A stretch of DNA of 49,965 nt from Acidiferrobacteraceae bacterium (GTDB lineage Bacteria; Pseudomonadota; Gammaproteobacteria; Arenicellales; UBA868): positions 1-49,965 of the forward strand of contig JABINT010000031.1 in the NCBI GenBank assembly GCA_018698075.1, given 5' to 3'. Below, one piece after another: positions 31,500-42,135 of this stretch. Positions within the stretch are counted from its first letter, which is position 1. Every line of letters starts with the position of its first letter. Under the pieces are notes generated by a model. The model was not told the origin of the DNA. It ran no database searches and saw nothing but the letters and a program-made list of their open reading frames with translations. The translations under genes were made by a program, and so were the position numbers.

Positions 31500-32577
31500 T
31501 ACTCATCGTCGCCAACAGGTCTGCCTGGTATTCGGCAATTAGCGGCTCGATGACTGGCTTCAGATCTCCAGACAGGACCTCATCGAGTTTGTACAGCGTC
31601 AGGTTGATGCGGTGATCGGTGACCCGGCCTTGCGGAAAATTGTAGGTTCGGATGCGCTCGGAACGATCACCGCTACCGACCAGGCTGCGCCGGTTTTGCG
31701 CTTCTTCGCTTTTTTGCTGGCTGATTTTTGCTTCGAGCAGGCGTGAGCGCAGGACCGACATGGCCCGTGCTTTATTTTTGTGCTGCGAGCGTTCGTCCTG
31801 GCACTCCACAACGACGCCCGTAGGCAGGTGAGTGATCCGCACTGCTGAATCGGTACGGTTCACATGCTGGCCGCCGGCCCCGGAGGCACGAAAGGTGTCT
31901 ATTCGCAAGTCAGTGGTGTTGATTTCAACATCATCAATCTCGTCGGCTTCAGGCATGACTGCGACGGTACAGGCCGAGGTATGTATCCGCCCCTGTGCTT
32001 CGGTTTCAGGAACGCGCTGCACCCGGTGGGCGCCGGATTCAAACTTCAGTTGTGAATAGGCGCCGCGTCCGGCAACACGGCTGATGATCTCCTTATAGCC
32101 GCCGTGCTCGCCCGGGCTCTGGCTCACGACCTCGACCTGCCAGTTGCGTTTTTCCGCATAGAGGTTGTACATGCGAAAGAGGTCACCGGCAAAAAGCGCA
32201 GCTTCGTCGCCGCCGGTGCCGGCCCGCACTTCGAGAAAGATATTGCGCTCGTCGTTAGGGTCGCGTGGAATGAGCAACTTGCGAAGCGCCTGCTGGCTCT
32301 GCTCTAGCTCGGATTGCAACCGCGGCATCTCATCATGAGCCATGCGCCGGATCGAGGGGTCACCGTCTTCCAGCATGCCGCGGGTTTCGGATAGTTCTCC
32401 ATCGAGGATCTGGTAGTGCTGAAAATGCTCTCCCACCGGACTAATGTCGGCGAGTTCGATCGACAAATCACGAAATGAGTTCTGGTGGGCAATCACCGTG
32501 GGATCTGAGAGCAGCGCGTTGATCTCTTCTTGGCGCTCAAGCAGGCGCTCGAGTTTGACTCGCATCGTCGGGTTCAT
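31492..32577 (-). CDS. prfA: peptide chain release factor 1
   Basis: '[43 protein letters not shown]' containing GGQ. Confidence 0.97.
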   Translation of the reverse strand: MNPTMRVKLERLLERQEEINALLSDPTVIAHQNSFRDLSIELADISPVGEHFQHYQILDGELSETRGMLEDGDPSIRRMAHDEMPRLQSELEQSQQALRKLLIPRDPNDERNIFLEVRAGTGGDEAALFAGDLFRMYNLYAEKRNWQVEVVSQSPGEHGGYKEIISRVAGRGAYSQLKFESGAHRVQRVPETEAQGRIHTSACTVAVMPEADEIDDVEINTTDLRIDTFRASGAGGQHVNRTDSAVRITHLPTGVVVECQDERSQHKNKARAMSVLRSRLLEAKISQQKSEEAQNRRSLVGSGDRSERIRTYNFPQGRVTDHRINLTLYKLDEVLSGDLKPVIEPLIAEYQADLLATMSSG

Positions 32578-32579
32578 GT

Positions 32580-33833
32580 TCAGGGGGCGAGCTTGAACAG
32601 TCGTCGGGCAGTGCTGATCAGGCTGGCATTGCCTTCCTGGCCAGCTTGTTTCAGCGCCTGACTGGGTCCGTGGGCAAATTTGCGCGAGAGATTGCGGGCG
32701 AAATGCTCCAGAACCTGTTGCGGATTCTCACCGTTGGCAAGGCGCCGCTGGGCATCTTCCAGTTCAGTCTCACCGAGTGCTTCTATCTTGTCGCGCAAAG
32801 AACGGATAGTTGGCACCGAATCCAGCGAGCGCATCCAGTGCATAAAGCGCATGACTTGCAGGTCGATGATCTTCTCGGCTTCGACTGCCGCTTCCTGGCG
32901 CGAGGTTTGGTTGGCAGTAACGACATTTTGCAGATCATCGACCGTATACAGGAAGACATCATCGAGTTCGTCCACTTCGCCCTCGATATCGCGGGGAACC
33001 GCGAGATCGATCATGAACATGGGTCGATGCCGCCGTTTGCGTAGCGCGCTTTCGACAGTACCCTTGCCGAGGATCGGCAGAGTGCTCGCGGTCGAAGCTA
33101 CGATGATGTCGGCTTCATGTAGCCGGGCGGGTATCTCGGCGAGCGAGATAGCCTCGCTACCCAATTGGCTGGTGAGTGCCTGGGCCCGCTCAATGGACCG
33201 ATTGGCGACGATAATGTGGCGAACTTCATTCTGCTTGAGATGGCGTGCCACCAGTTCGATCGTTTCTCCGGCACCGATCAGCAGCACTGTCTGTTCCTGC
33301 AGTCGCGAGAATATCCGCTTTGCCAGATCCACCGCTGCAAAGGCCACGGATACCGCGTTGGCACCGATGGCGGTATCCGTGCGGATTTGCTTGGCAACCA
33401 AGAAGGTGTGCTGGAATAGACGATTGAGGATTTTGCCGGTAGTTCCTGCCTGGTGAGCGACCGAAAAAGCCGTTTTCATTTGCCCTAGAATCTGAGGTTC
33501 TCCCAGTACCATGGAGTCCAAGCCCGAGGCCACGCGAAAGGCATGCTGGACTGCCTGTTCCCCGGGCAGCGTATAGGTTGAGCTATTCAGGGCATCTTCA
33601 GGCAGATCACCGTATTCACGAAGCCAGTTAAAAACCGGGGCAGTTGCTATCTGCTCCTGACGACAATAAATCTCGGTTCGGTTGCAGGTCGATAAGATAG
33701 TCGCCTCTTGGACCTGCGGGCTTGCCACAAGGGAGCGAACCGCGTCCGGTAATTGTTCCGGCGAGAACGCGGTTCGTTCACGCAGGGCAACCGGGGCCGT
33801 GCGGTGATTGAGACCTAGAGTGAGAAGATACAT
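32580..33833 (-). CDS. hemA: glutamyl-tRNA reductase
   Basis: '[20 protein letters not shown]', '[12 protein letters not shown]', '[17 protein letters not shown]'. Confidence 0.96.
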   Translation of the reverse strand: MYLLTLGLNHRTAPVALRERTAFSPEQLPDAVRSLVASPQVQEATILSTCNRTEIYCRQEQIATAPVFNWLREYGDLPEDALNSSTYTLPGEQAVQHAFRVASGLDSMVLGEPQILGQMKTAFSVAHQAGTTGKILNRLFQHTFLVAKQIRTDTAIGANAVSVAFAAVDLAKRIFSRLQEQTVLLIGAGETIELVARHLKQNEVRHIIVANRSIERAQALTSQLGSEAISLAEIPARLHEADIIVASTASTLPILGKGTVESALRKRRHRPMFMIDLAVPRDIEGEVDELDDVFLYTVDDLQNVVTANQTSRQEAAVEAEKIIDLQVMRFMHWMRSLDSVPTIRSLRDKIEALGETELEDAQRRLANGENPQQVLEHFARNLSRKFAHGPSQALKQAGQEGNASLISTARRLFKLAP

Positions 33834-33975
33834 AGAATCAATATTTTACGATTTTTGGATGCAATTTTCACTGACCCAGAGCCTTTGTAAGGCTGTTAGC
33901 GCCAAGCACTGGGCGAAAACCGCCCTGGCGGATCGAGGCGCCTTCACCGTTAGGGCAACGATTCTGCTATTCTGA

Positions 33976-35724
33976 GTGATTGAGCGCCGATGGGCGTTTA
34001 TTTGCGAGTTTTACGTGACACACTTCAATTTTTCCACGACTGGCCTGCTATGTACCTTATTGGCATTGTCCGGTTGCGTCGGCGTTGCGCCGGCACCCAA
34101 TAGCGCCAGTGCGCAAGAGCAGCACCCGCTGGTGGTGGCAGGTCTTTCCCAGGATCTGGTCTTTGAATACCTGCTTGGCGATGTAGCGGCCCGTCGCGGC
34201 GATCCGGTCACTGCGGCACAAGCTATGGCCCGCGCAGCAATACTTTCGGGCAACGCGCGGATTACGGTACGTGCTTTTGCCTTGGCCATAGAAGTGCGCG
34301 AGTTTGAGCGGGCCCTGGAACTCAGCGAACTCCTGGTATCGATTACCCCGGAGGATCCAAGGGCCCTGGCTATGCGGCTACAGGCCTTGATTATGCTCGA
34401 CCGTGGGCAGGCTGTGTTCGATGCGTTGGTAGAGTTGATCGACACGATGCCCGAGAAAACGGCTGTCCTGTTGGAGCATATTGTGCAGATCCTGGGGCAG
34501 CAGGCGGATCCGGGTCGTTGGCTGGGTTTGATGCAGCGCATCGCCACTCATTACCATGAACTTGATTCGGCACAATGGGCAGCCGCCTGGCTTGGCTACC
34601 GCGTTGGTGATGAGGAGGCAGCACAAGCGGCGCTTGACCGGGCCATGGAGTTGACACCTGGGTGGGAGGAAGCTGCGCTGCTGAAGTTTTCATACCTTCG
34701 CGAGCACGGTGACCGCGAGCGAGTAAGTGCTTACGCCAACGAGTATCTTGATGCCTATGCTGACCGGCCTCGGTTTCGTCTGACGTATGCCCGGTTGCTG
34801 GCACAATGGAACGAGAATCGTGCGGCGCTTGCACAGTTCGACAAACTGCTCGAATCTGACCCAGACAGTATCGATGCCCTGTACGCAGCCGGCGCACTCA
34901 ACCTCGACCGCGGTGATCTGGCTCGTGCCCGTGAGCATTTTGAGCATGTATTGGCGCTTTTCCCTAACGAGGATCGCGCCCGACTTTATCTTGGTCGAAT
35001 CGCCAGTGAACAGGGCGACTACGATGTCGCGCTGACATTATTGCGAGAGGTGGTTTCACGGGAGTTGTATTTCGATGCGCAAATGCGCGTTGGTTTTGTC
35101 CTGGCAGATGCCGGGCGTATCGATGAGGCCTTGGAACATCTGGCTGATGTCACACCAAAGTCACGCGATGAGCAGGTGCGGGTGTACCTGGCACGCGAAC
35201 AGGTGCTGCGCGACAGCGGCCAGCCGGAGCAGGCGCTGAAGCTGTTGGATGCGGCGCTGGTTGATCTGCCGGATGACCTCGATCTGCTCTATGCCCGCGG
35301 GCTCGTGACCGCGATGCTGGATCAGGTGGTCGAACACGAGCGCGATATGCGCCGGCTCATCGAGTTGGATCCCCAGAATGCGCATGCCTACAACGCGTTG
35401 GGCTATACACTGGCCGACAAGACCGAGCGCTTCGAAGAAGCTCTGGCACTTATAGAAAAGGCGCTTGTGCTGTTACCGGGTGACCCCTATGTTCTCGATA
35501 GCCTGGGGTGGGTGCATTACCGGCGGGGCAACCTAAAGCTCGCGCTTGAATACCTGACTCTGGCAATGGATCAGCAGCCCGATGCCGAGATTGCTGCACA
35601 TTTGGGTGAGGTCTTGTGGCATCTGGGCGACAAGGCAGAGGCGATCTTGGCCTGGGAAGACGGCAAGAGTAATGATTCCGACAATCCGGTACTAATTGAG
35701 ACGCTGCGGAAATTCGGCCAGTGA
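33976..35724 (+). CDS. tetratricopeptide repeat lipoprotein
   Basis: Lipobox 'LLALSGC'; multiple TPR motifs; upstream of lolB. Confidence 0.88.
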   Translation: MIERRWAFICEFYVTHFNFSTTGLLCTLLALSGCVGVAPAPNSASAQEQHPLVVAGLSQDLVFEYLLGDVAARRGDPVTAAQAMARAAILSGNARITVRAFALAIEVREFERALELSELLVSITPEDPRALAMRLQALIMLDRGQAVFDALVELIDTMPEKTAVLLEHIVQILGQQADPGRWLGLMQRIATHYHELDSAQWAAAWLGYRVGDEEAAQAALDRAMELTPGWEEAALLKFSYLREHGDRERVSAYANEYLDAYADRPRFRLTYARLLAQWNENRAALAQFDKLLESDPDSIDALYAAGALNLDRGDLARAREHFEHVLALFPNEDRARLYLGRIASEQGDYDVALTLLREVVSRELYFDAQMRVGFVLADAGRIDEALEHLADVTPKSRDEQVRVYLAREQVLRDSGQPEQALKLLDAALVDLPDDLDLLYARGLVTAMLDQVVEHERDMRRLIELDPQNAHAYNALGYTLADKTERFEEALALIEKALVLLPGDPYVLDSLGWVHYRRGNLKLALEYLTLAMDQQPDAEIAAHLGEVLWHLGDKAEAILAWEDGKSNDSDNPVLIETLRKFGQ

Positions 35725-36395
35725 TCCGCGGCGGATGTGCCTTGCTTGCAGCAATACTGCTAAGTGGTGGCTGCGCCAGGATACCGCCTGCGGCATTAGC
35801 GCCTAGCGCAGCCGATGCGCTTTGGGCGGCACGCCAGGAACAGCTTAATAATCTGCGGCAGTGGAATCTGCGTGGACGTGTCGCCATACGCACCTCGGAG
35901 TCGGGCGCCAGTGCACACCTACGTTGGGAGCGTAAAGATCAGCAGAGCCGGATTGATCTTTTTGGTGCTTTCGGCGGTGGCAAAGCCCGTTTGTGGGTTG
36001 ACGAAAACGGTGCCCGGTTGCGTGACCACCAGGGCCAGGAATTTGAGGCAGACAGTGCCACCCAAGTCCTTGCTGACGGCACCGGCTGGCATATCCCCCT
36101 TGATGAGCTGGGCTACTGGATTCGGGGGCTACCCGCTCCAAGTGAGGTCCGGGCGATAGAAACTGATGCTCGCGGGGCTTTGATTTCACTCAGCCAACTG
36201 GGGTGGGATATCACCTATTCTGAGTACGCGGTGTTCGACGAAAAGGAGCTACCCCGTAAGATCCGAATGGTGGCCTGGCCTGATACCGTGAAAAACTTCT
36301 CGACCCACGCGGGGCTGATAGGGGATACCCTGATTGTAAAAATACTGATCGAACACTGGAGCGAGCGGGCTACCGTCAAAGAGATGGAGCAATGA
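35721..36395 (+). CDS. lolB: outer membrane lipoprotein insertion protein LolB
   Basis: Lipobox 'ILLSGGCA', 'WNLRGRVAIRTSESGASAHLRWERKDQQSRIDLFGAFGGGKARL'; hemA/ispE context. Confidence 0.9.
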   Translation: MIRGGCALLAAILLSGGCARIPPAALAPSAADALWAARQEQLNNLRQWNLRGRVAIRTSESGASAHLRWERKDQQSRIDLFGAFGGGKARLWVDENGARLRDHQGQEFEADSATQVLADGTGWHIPLDELGYWIRGLPAPSEVRAIETDARGALISLSQLGWDITYSEYAVFDEKELPRKIRMVAWPDTVKNFSTHAGLIGDTLIVKILIEHWSERATVKEMEQ

Positions 36396-37225
36396 GCAGT
36401 TGGCTGGCACCCGCAAAACTTAATCTGTTTTTACACGTAGTTGGCCAGCGTGACGATGGACTGCACGAGTTGCAGACGCTCTTTCAGTTGCTCGACTATG
36501 GCGATACGCTGGATTTTGATGCCCGCCGTGACGGTGTGATCCGGCGTCTGGGTGCGCCGCAATTGCCTGATGACGACCTGAGTGTACGCGCAGCGCGCGC
36601 CCTGCAGGCAGCAAGCGGCACTACCCTTGGGGCCGATATTCATCTTACTAAGCGAATCCCTGTTGGGGCGGGTCTCGGTGGTGGGAGCTCTGACGCTGCC
36701 ACCGTGCTTGTCGCGTTGAATCGGATATGGAATACAGGTTTCAGCCGGGCAGAATTGACTCAACTTGGACTGGCGTTAGGGGCGGATGTCCCGTTATTTG
36801 TCGGTGGCTGCTCAGCCTGGGGTGAGGGAGTGGGCGAGCGACTATTGCCAACAATCCTGCCAGAGCAGCAATACTGTGTGATTTGGCCCCAAGTCAGTGT
36901 CTCGACCGGGATTATATTTGCTGATCGCGAATTGACACGAAACAGCCCGCGAATCAGAATACCGGGCCCATTTGAGGGTGATCGGCGCAACGATCTGGAG
37001 CCGGTGGCAAGACGACAGTTTCCTGAGGTAGGGCAGTGCCTGGATTGGCTGGGCAAATTTGGTCCCACCCGAATGTCGGGCAGTGGGTCAGCGGCTTTCG
37101 TGGCAGTGGTTGATAACCACGCTGGCCAGCAGATTCTTGACCAGCTGCCTGCCGTATACAGTGGCCTGGTTGCCCGGGGAATTAACCAGAACCCGGCGTT
37201 TGCCGATGAATCTGATGGGGTGTAG
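36392..37225 (+). CDS. ispE: 4-diphosphocytidyl-2-C-methyl-D-erythritol kinase
   Basis: 'APAKLNLFLHVVGQRDDGLHELQTLFQLLDYGD', 'PVGAGLGGGSSDAATVLVALN'. Confidence 0.95.
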   Translation: MSSWLAPAKLNLFLHVVGQRDDGLHELQTLFQLLDYGDTLDFDARRDGVIRRLGAPQLPDDDLSVRAARALQAASGTTLGADIHLTKRIPVGAGLGGGSSDAATVLVALNRIWNTGFSRAELTQLGLALGADVPLFVGGCSAWGEGVGERLLPTILPEQQYCVIWPQVSVSTGIIFADRELTRNSPRIRIPGPFEGDRRNDLEPVARRQFPEVGQCLDWLGKFGPTRMSGSGSAAFVAVVDNHAGQQILDQLPAVYSGLVARGINQNPAFADESDGV

Positions 37226-37290
37226 CCAAGTGGTAAGGCACCGGATTTTGATTCCGGTATTCCCAGGTTCGAATCCTGGCACCCCAGCCA
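37216..37290 (+). tRNA. tRNA-Gln (anticodon TTG)
   Basis: Acceptor TGGGGTG/CACCCCA, anticodon loop ttTTGat, T-loop GGTTCGAATCC, encoded GCCA 3' end. Confidence 0.95.
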
Positions 37291-37334
37291 CTTGCTAAAG
37301 TTCCAACCCCTGACACCAAAGCGACAAGAATCTC

Positions 37335-38285
37335 ATGGCAGTTGATGATCTGACATTGTTTACCGGTAACGCCAACCCGGCACTGGCCAGCGAAGTGGCT
37401 GATCGCCTGGGCATTGGCATTGGCCGCGCCCTGGTGAGCACCTTCAGCGACGGTGAGGTTAACGTCGAGATCATGGAAAATGTTCGCGGTGCCGACGTTT
37501 TCGTGATCCAGCCGACCTCTATGCCCGCGAGCAATCACTTAATGGAACTGCTGGTGATGATCGATGCCTTGCGCCGCTCTTCGGCAGAGCGTATCACCGC
37601 GGTAATCCCATATTTTGGCTATGCACGCCAGGATCGTCGACCGCGAACAGCCCGGGTTGCGATCACAGCCAAGCTCGTTGCCGACATGATCGGCATTGCA
37701 GGCGCAGACCGGGTGGTGACCATGGATCTGCACGCGGACCAGATCCAGGGTTTTTTCGATATCCCGGTTGACAATATTTATGCGGCCCCGGTACTTAACG
37801 GTGAGTTGTGGCGTCAGGAGCCCGAAAATCTGATTGTGGTGTCACCAGATGTGGGTGGCGTGGTCCGGGCGCGGGCGATGGCCAAGCAACTTGGCGTTGA
37901 ACTTGCCATCATCGATAAGCGCCGGCCTCGGGCTAACGAGGCCAAGGTCATGCATATCATAGGTTCGGTGGATAATCGCACTTGCGTGTTGATGGACGAT
38001 ATGGTGGATACCGCCAACACCTTGTGTGAGGCGGCCCGGGCGCTGAAGGAGTCCGGCGCGATGCAGGTTAAGGCCTGTTGTACCCATGCGGTGCTTTCCG
38101 GCTCAGCGGTCGAACGTATTGAAGCGTCGGAGCTGGACGAAGTCGTGGTGACCAACTCGATCCCACTGTCAGTCGAGGCAAGTAATTGCGCGAAGATTCG
38201 ACAGATCAGTATTTCCAGTTTGCTGGCTGAATCAATCCGGCGAATAGCCAGTGGTGATTCGGTCAGCTCCCTATTTATGGACTAA
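37335..38285 (+). CDS. prs: ribose-phosphate pyrophosphokinase
   Basis: '[39 protein letters not shown]', '[12 protein letters not shown]', '[18 protein letters not shown]'. Confidence 0.97.
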   Translation: MAVDDLTLFTGNANPALASEVADRLGIGIGRALVSTFSDGEVNVEIMENVRGADVFVIQPTSMPASNHLMELLVMIDALRRSSAERITAVIPYFGYARQDRRPRTARVAITAKLVADMIGIAGADRVVTMDLHADQIQGFFDIPVDNIYAAPVLNGELWRQEPENLIVVSPDVGGVVRARAMAKQLGVELAIIDKRRPRANEAKVMHIIGSVDNRTCVLMDDMVDTANTLCEAARALKESGAMQVKACCTHAVLSGSAVERIEASELDEVVVTNSIPLSVEASNCAKIRQISISSLLAESIRRIASGDSVSSLFMD

Positions 38286-38348
38286 TCAGCCCGGTATCTC
38301 CGGGAGAGCAAGACGGCGCCTGCGGCGCCAGTGTAAGGAGACCCTGTA

Positions 38349-39050
38349 ATGAGCAGTAACTACGAACTCGATGCCCGGCTGCGGGAAGCGTTTGGTACCA
38401 ATGCAAGCCGGCGGCAGCGCCATGATAAACAGGTGCCGGCAGTTGTCTACGGCGCAGGAAAGGGCAATGAAAGCCTGATGCTGGATCATCATCAGGTAAT
38501 GAATAGCCTTGGAAAAGAGGCCTTTCATTCGGCGATCATCGATCTGAAGACCGATGCCGGTTCGCAGCAGGTGATCCTGCGCGAGGTGCAGATGCACCCA
38601 CACCGGCCGATCGTGTTGCATATCGACTTCCAGAGAATCAGGGCAACCGAAAAACTGCACATGAAGGTGCCGCTGCACTTTGAAGGCGCTGATGTAACTC
38701 CTGGCGTGAAGATTGATGGCGGTATTTTGGCGCATCTTATGACAGAGCTTGATATCACCTGCCTGCCTAAAGATCTGCCCGAGTACATTGCCATTGATGT
38801 CTCTGAACTGCAGATGAACCAGTCCTTGCACCTTTCGGACATACAACTACCTGAGGCGGTTGAGTTGACAGCCACTGCCTACCATGAAGGTGAAGACCCC
38901 ACGGTGGCCATTGTGACGGCGCCCAAGGTAATTGAGGAAGAAGAGCTTGAAGACCTTGATGAGGCTGAAGCAGGCGAGTTGGCCGAAGGCCAGCCGGCAG
39001 ATGACGAGACGGCGCCGGCCGATAGCGACCGGGCGAAAAGCGGGGAATAA
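38349..39050 (+). CDS. rplY: 50S ribosomal protein L25/general stress protein Ctc
   Basis: 'RQRHDKQVPAVVYGAGKGNESLMLDHHQVMNSL', TL5/CTC C-terminal domain, acidic tail; prs/pth context. Confidence 0.93.
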   Translation: MSSNYELDARLREAFGTNASRRQRHDKQVPAVVYGAGKGNESLMLDHHQVMNSLGKEAFHSAIIDLKTDAGSQQVILREVQMHPHRPIVLHIDFQRIRATEKLHMKVPLHFEGADVTPGVKIDGGILAHLMTELDITCLPKDLPEYIAIDVSELQMNQSLHLSDIQLPEAVELTATAYHEGEDPTVAIVTAPKVIEEEELEDLDEAEAGELAEGQPADDETAPADSDRAKSGE

Positions 39051-39128
39051 GCAACCTGCGGCATACGCTAGCCCGGGCCTGAACGTGCGTTGCCCGGCGG
39101 CGCACGTGCACCATCTGGCCGGACAGAT

Positions 39129-39719
39129 ATGACAGCCATTTCACTGATCACCGGCCTGGGCAATCCGGGTAGTGGCTACGCGGCGACCCGCCACAACGCG
39201 GGTTTCTGGTTTCTGGATGTGTTGGCCCGGCGCTGGCCAATGGACCCGCGTGTGGAAAACCGTTTTCGAGGCGCGTTGGCAGATCTGCGTATCGACCGTC
39301 ATCGGGTACGGGTCCTCAGGCCAGAGACTTTCATGAACGAAAGCGGCTCGCCGGTAGCGAGTGTTGCAAATTACTTCGACTTTGCGCCTGAAAAAATACT
39401 GGTGGTGCACGATGATCTGGATCTACCACCAGGCACTGTGCGGGTGAAACGTGGTGGTGGGCACGGCGGCCACAATGGCCTTCGTGACATCTTTTCGAAA
39501 CTCGGTTCACGGGAGTTTGTACGGTTGCGGATCGGCATTGGCCATCCCGGAAACGCTAATGAGGTGACCAACTATGTGTTGCAAAAACCATCCGCTGCAG
39601 ATCGCAATGCGATCTTTGATGCCATAGACCGCGCAGTTGAACGACTGGACGAGTTACTCGACGGAGAGTTGGAGTTGGCGATGAATGTATTGCACCGCGA
39701 TGCTAAGGACACGCTCTGA
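39129..39719 (+). CDS. pth: peptidyl-tRNA hydrolase
   Basis: 'LITGLGNPGSGYAATRHNAGFWFLD', 'LVVHDDLDLPPGTVRVKRGGGHGGHNGLRDI'; ORF track starts at 39090. Confidence 0.95.
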   Translation: MTAISLITGLGNPGSGYAATRHNAGFWFLDVLARRWPMDPRVENRFRGALADLRIDRHRVRVLRPETFMNESGSPVASVANYFDFAPEKILVVHDDLDLPPGTVRVKRGGGHGGHNGLRDIFSKLGSREFVRLRIGIGHPGNANEVTNYVLQKPSAADRNAIFDAIDRAVERLDELLDGELELAMNVLHRDAKDTL

Positions 39720-40811
39720 ATGGGATTTCGCTGCGGGATCGTGGGCCTGCCCAATATCGGCAAGTCGACTCTTTTTAATGCTCTGACGCGGGCCGGCGCG
39801 CAGGCCGAGAATTATCCATTTTGCACTATCGATCCCAATGTCGGCATCGTTGAGGTGCCAGATCTGCGTCTGCAAAAAATTGCGGCGCTGATTAACCCCA
39901 AGTCAGTCATACCCACCGCGATCGAGTTTGTCGATATTGCCGGATTGGTCGCCGGTGCCTCGAAAGGGGAAGGCCTGGGTAATCGTTTTCTTGCACACAT
40001 CCGCGAGGTGGATGCGATTATTCATGTGGTGCGTGCGTTCAGGGATGACGACATCACCCATGTTGCCGGCAAGGTAGATCCGCTGGCCGATGTGGCCACC
40101 ATCGAGACCGAGCTGGCACTGGCTGACCTGGAGACACTGGAGCGTGGCATCGAGCGAACTGCCAAGGCCGCTAAAACCGGCGACAAAAAAATCCTGCGTG
40201 AACTGGAATGCCTGCGCCAGGCCAACCAAGCGCTTAATGAAGGTCAAGGTTTCCAGCGACTGCTGCAGGACAGCGACGTGGCAACGGCATTAATGCCGTT
40301 ATGTCTTTTAAGCGCCAAACCAGTGCTTTATGTAGCCAATGTCTCAGAGCAGGATCTTGCCGGCAACGAGCAGGTAGCGCAATTGCGTGAACATGTTCAA
40401 AAAACCGATGCGCAGTTGGTTGTGGTCAGTGCCGCGATCGAGCAGGAGATATCAGAGCTGGATCCAGACGAACGCAGTAGTTTTTTGGATGACCTGGGAT
40501 TGGCGGAGTCAGGTCTCGACCGGGTAATTCAGGCGGGCTATGTTCTATTGGGATTGCAGACCTTTTTTACCGCCGGACCTAAAGAGGTAAGAGCCTGGAC
40601 GGTGCGTATCGGTGCTACGGCGCCTCAAGCCGCGGGCGAGATACACACGGATTTTGAGCGCGGTTTTATCCGCGCTGAGACCATCGCCTATGACGACTTT
40701 ATCGTCAACGGCGGAGAGCACGGTGCACGTGAAGCGGGCAGGTTACGGCTGGAGGGAAAAGACTACGTCCTAAGTGATGGCGACATCATGCATTTTCGTT
40801 TTAACGTCTGA
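39720..40811 (+). CDS. ychF: redox-regulated ATPase YchF
   Basis: '[48 protein letters not shown]'; C-terminal TGS domain. Confidence 0.97.
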   Translation: MGFRCGIVGLPNIGKSTLFNALTRAGAQAENYPFCTIDPNVGIVEVPDLRLQKIAALINPKSVIPTAIEFVDIAGLVAGASKGEGLGNRFLAHIREVDAIIHVVRAFRDDDITHVAGKVDPLADVATIETELALADLETLERGIERTAKAAKTGDKKILRELECLRQANQALNEGQGFQRLLQDSDVATALMPLCLLSAKPVLYVANVSEQDLAGNEQVAQLREHVQKTDAQLVVVSAAIEQEISELDPDERSSFLDDLGLAESGLDRVIQAGYVLLGLQTFFTAGPKEVRAWTVRIGATAPQAAGEIHTDFERGFIRAETIAYDDFIVNGGEHGAREAGRLRLEGKDYVLSDGDIMHFRFNV

Positions 40812-40845
40812 ATCAAACGTGAGCGCGACCGGAATATCCGGGTAA

Positions 40846-40914
40846 GTACGAGAGCGCAACGCTCAGGCTGACCACCTTTGAACAGGCCGGCCTTTTCAAG
40901 GTGATATGTCGTAC
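40846..40914 (+). other. predicted three-way-junction RNA secondary structure
   Basis: Outer stem GTACGA (40846-40851)/TCGTAC (40909-40914) enclosing hairpin GAGCG-CAA-CGCTC (40852-40864) and long hairpin CACCTT..GGCC/GGCC..AAGGTG (40873-40903). Confidence 0.45.
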
Positions 40915-40922
40915 GCTTGAGG

Positions 40923-40939
40923 CGCGGCCACGCGTTTTT
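40923..40939 (+). terminator. weak intrinsic terminator-like hairpin
   Basis: CGCG-GCCA-CGCG-TTTTT. Confidence 0.4.
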
Positions 40940-40962
40940 AGCCCGTTTTAGTGGTCTTTACC

Positions 40963-40991
40963 TTGTTCTGGAGGAGATTTCGCGCTACATT
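40963..40991 (+). promoter_or_regulatory. predicted tRNA-Met promoter (TTGTTC - 17 bp - TACATT)
   Basis: Near-consensus -35/-10 with 17-nt spacer and GC-rich discriminator just upstream of the tRNA. Confidence 0.5.
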
Positions 40992-41005
40992 CGCGCACCC
41001 ACCGT

Positions 41006-41082
41006 GGCTATGTAGCTCAGCTGGTTAGAGCACGGCATTCATAATGCCGGGGTCGGTGGTTCAAGTCCACCCATAGCCACCA
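41006..41082 (+). tRNA. tRNA-Met/fMet/Ile2-type (anticodon CAT)
   Basis: GGCTATG/CATAGCC acceptor, TAGCTCAGCTGGTTAGAGC D-arm, anticodon loop ttCATaa, GGTTCAAGTCC T-arm, encoded CCA. Confidence 0.95.
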
Positions 41083-41261
41083 TCCTTTCAGTTAGTTATG
41101 CCTGTTGCGCCATGTGGGCAATGTTCCGTGGCACAAATATGGCACAGCAGATTCCCGCAGACCCTGGTTGACCGGATAACCGTCCCACCAGTGTCACAGT
41201 CGCATCAGGTTTGGGAAACTACCGCTGCTCCCGTTCACTCCGATGTTTTGCGCAAACCCGA

Positions 41262-42020
41262 CTAAAACTGCTGGCTCCAGTCTGCCACCGCCACGACTAA
41301 CTCGTCATTCATCTCGTCAAAAAAGTGGTTTGCACCTTGGATCACCTTTTGACTGTACTGCGGATTATGTGCTGCAGCCTGTTTTCGAAGTTCGGCCGTT
41401 TCGAGTACACCGGGAAGGTCATCTGTACCGTAAAGATCCAGCACCGGAATATTTATGGTTTTCAGTGAAATCGAGCTGTTGACGCCGCTATCTTTCTGCG
41501 TCGCGCCCATACCGATCGCGACAAAGCCCTGGATGTCGTTGGTATTACGCGAGAGGTAATAGCTCGACATCGTGGCGCCTTGGCTGTGGGCAACGATGAC
41601 CAAGGTTTTTACACCCTTTTGCTTAAGGAAGCGCTCAGCCGCCTTCAGGCGCGGTGGAACCTCAGGGTACAGCGGCACCTATTCTTCGTACTTCGCATCG
41701 TTGTGCAATATCGGCATCTGGATCGACAGCGTATGCCAGCCATACTCCGTCATCGCCACGCGGATCGGCTGCACGACCTGCTGCCAGTCGGGGTGGATGC
41801 CGGTGCCATGGACAACGATCATGCCCTTGTTGGAACCATTGGTAGCTTCGGTGTAAATACCGAACACGCCGCGGCCATCAACCATGACATCGACTTCCTC
41901 GCCATCCATGATCGAATCGGCGACCTGCTCGCGCCAGCGTTGCTCCTTGCCAAGGTCGGAAGCAAAGCCAGGCGCAACCAGAGCAATACCCAGAATCAAC
42001 ACGATGTATTTCTTGCCCAT
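41262..42020 (-). pseudogene. exported alpha/beta hydrolase (DUF3530-like) interrupted by one in-frame TAG (41679-41681)
   Basis: Two same-frame ORFs abut exactly: signal peptide plus N-terminal half ending 'LHNDAKYEE*', then 'VPLYPEVPPRLKAAERFLKQKGVKTLVIVAHSQGATMSSYYL' with nucleophile-elbow-like HSQG. Confidence 0.75.
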
Positions 42021-42135
42021 TTCCGTTAGCTCCTATCGCGTTTCTCAGAGAAAAACTAACATAAGTGACTCGCGTGCGCACTCAGCAGGTGCGCAGGTTA
42101 AGCTGACTGGTCTAGACTATCGACTAACCGCGGAT

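Noticed and set aside
32680-33456. 258 aa plus-strand ORF
   Set aside because: Entirely antisense to hemA, with Ser/Arg-rich shadow-frame composition.
41679-41681. TAG in the hydrolase as pyrrolysine or programmed readthrough
   Set aside because: No pyl genes in the window and surrounding region shows decay; a point mutation is simpler.
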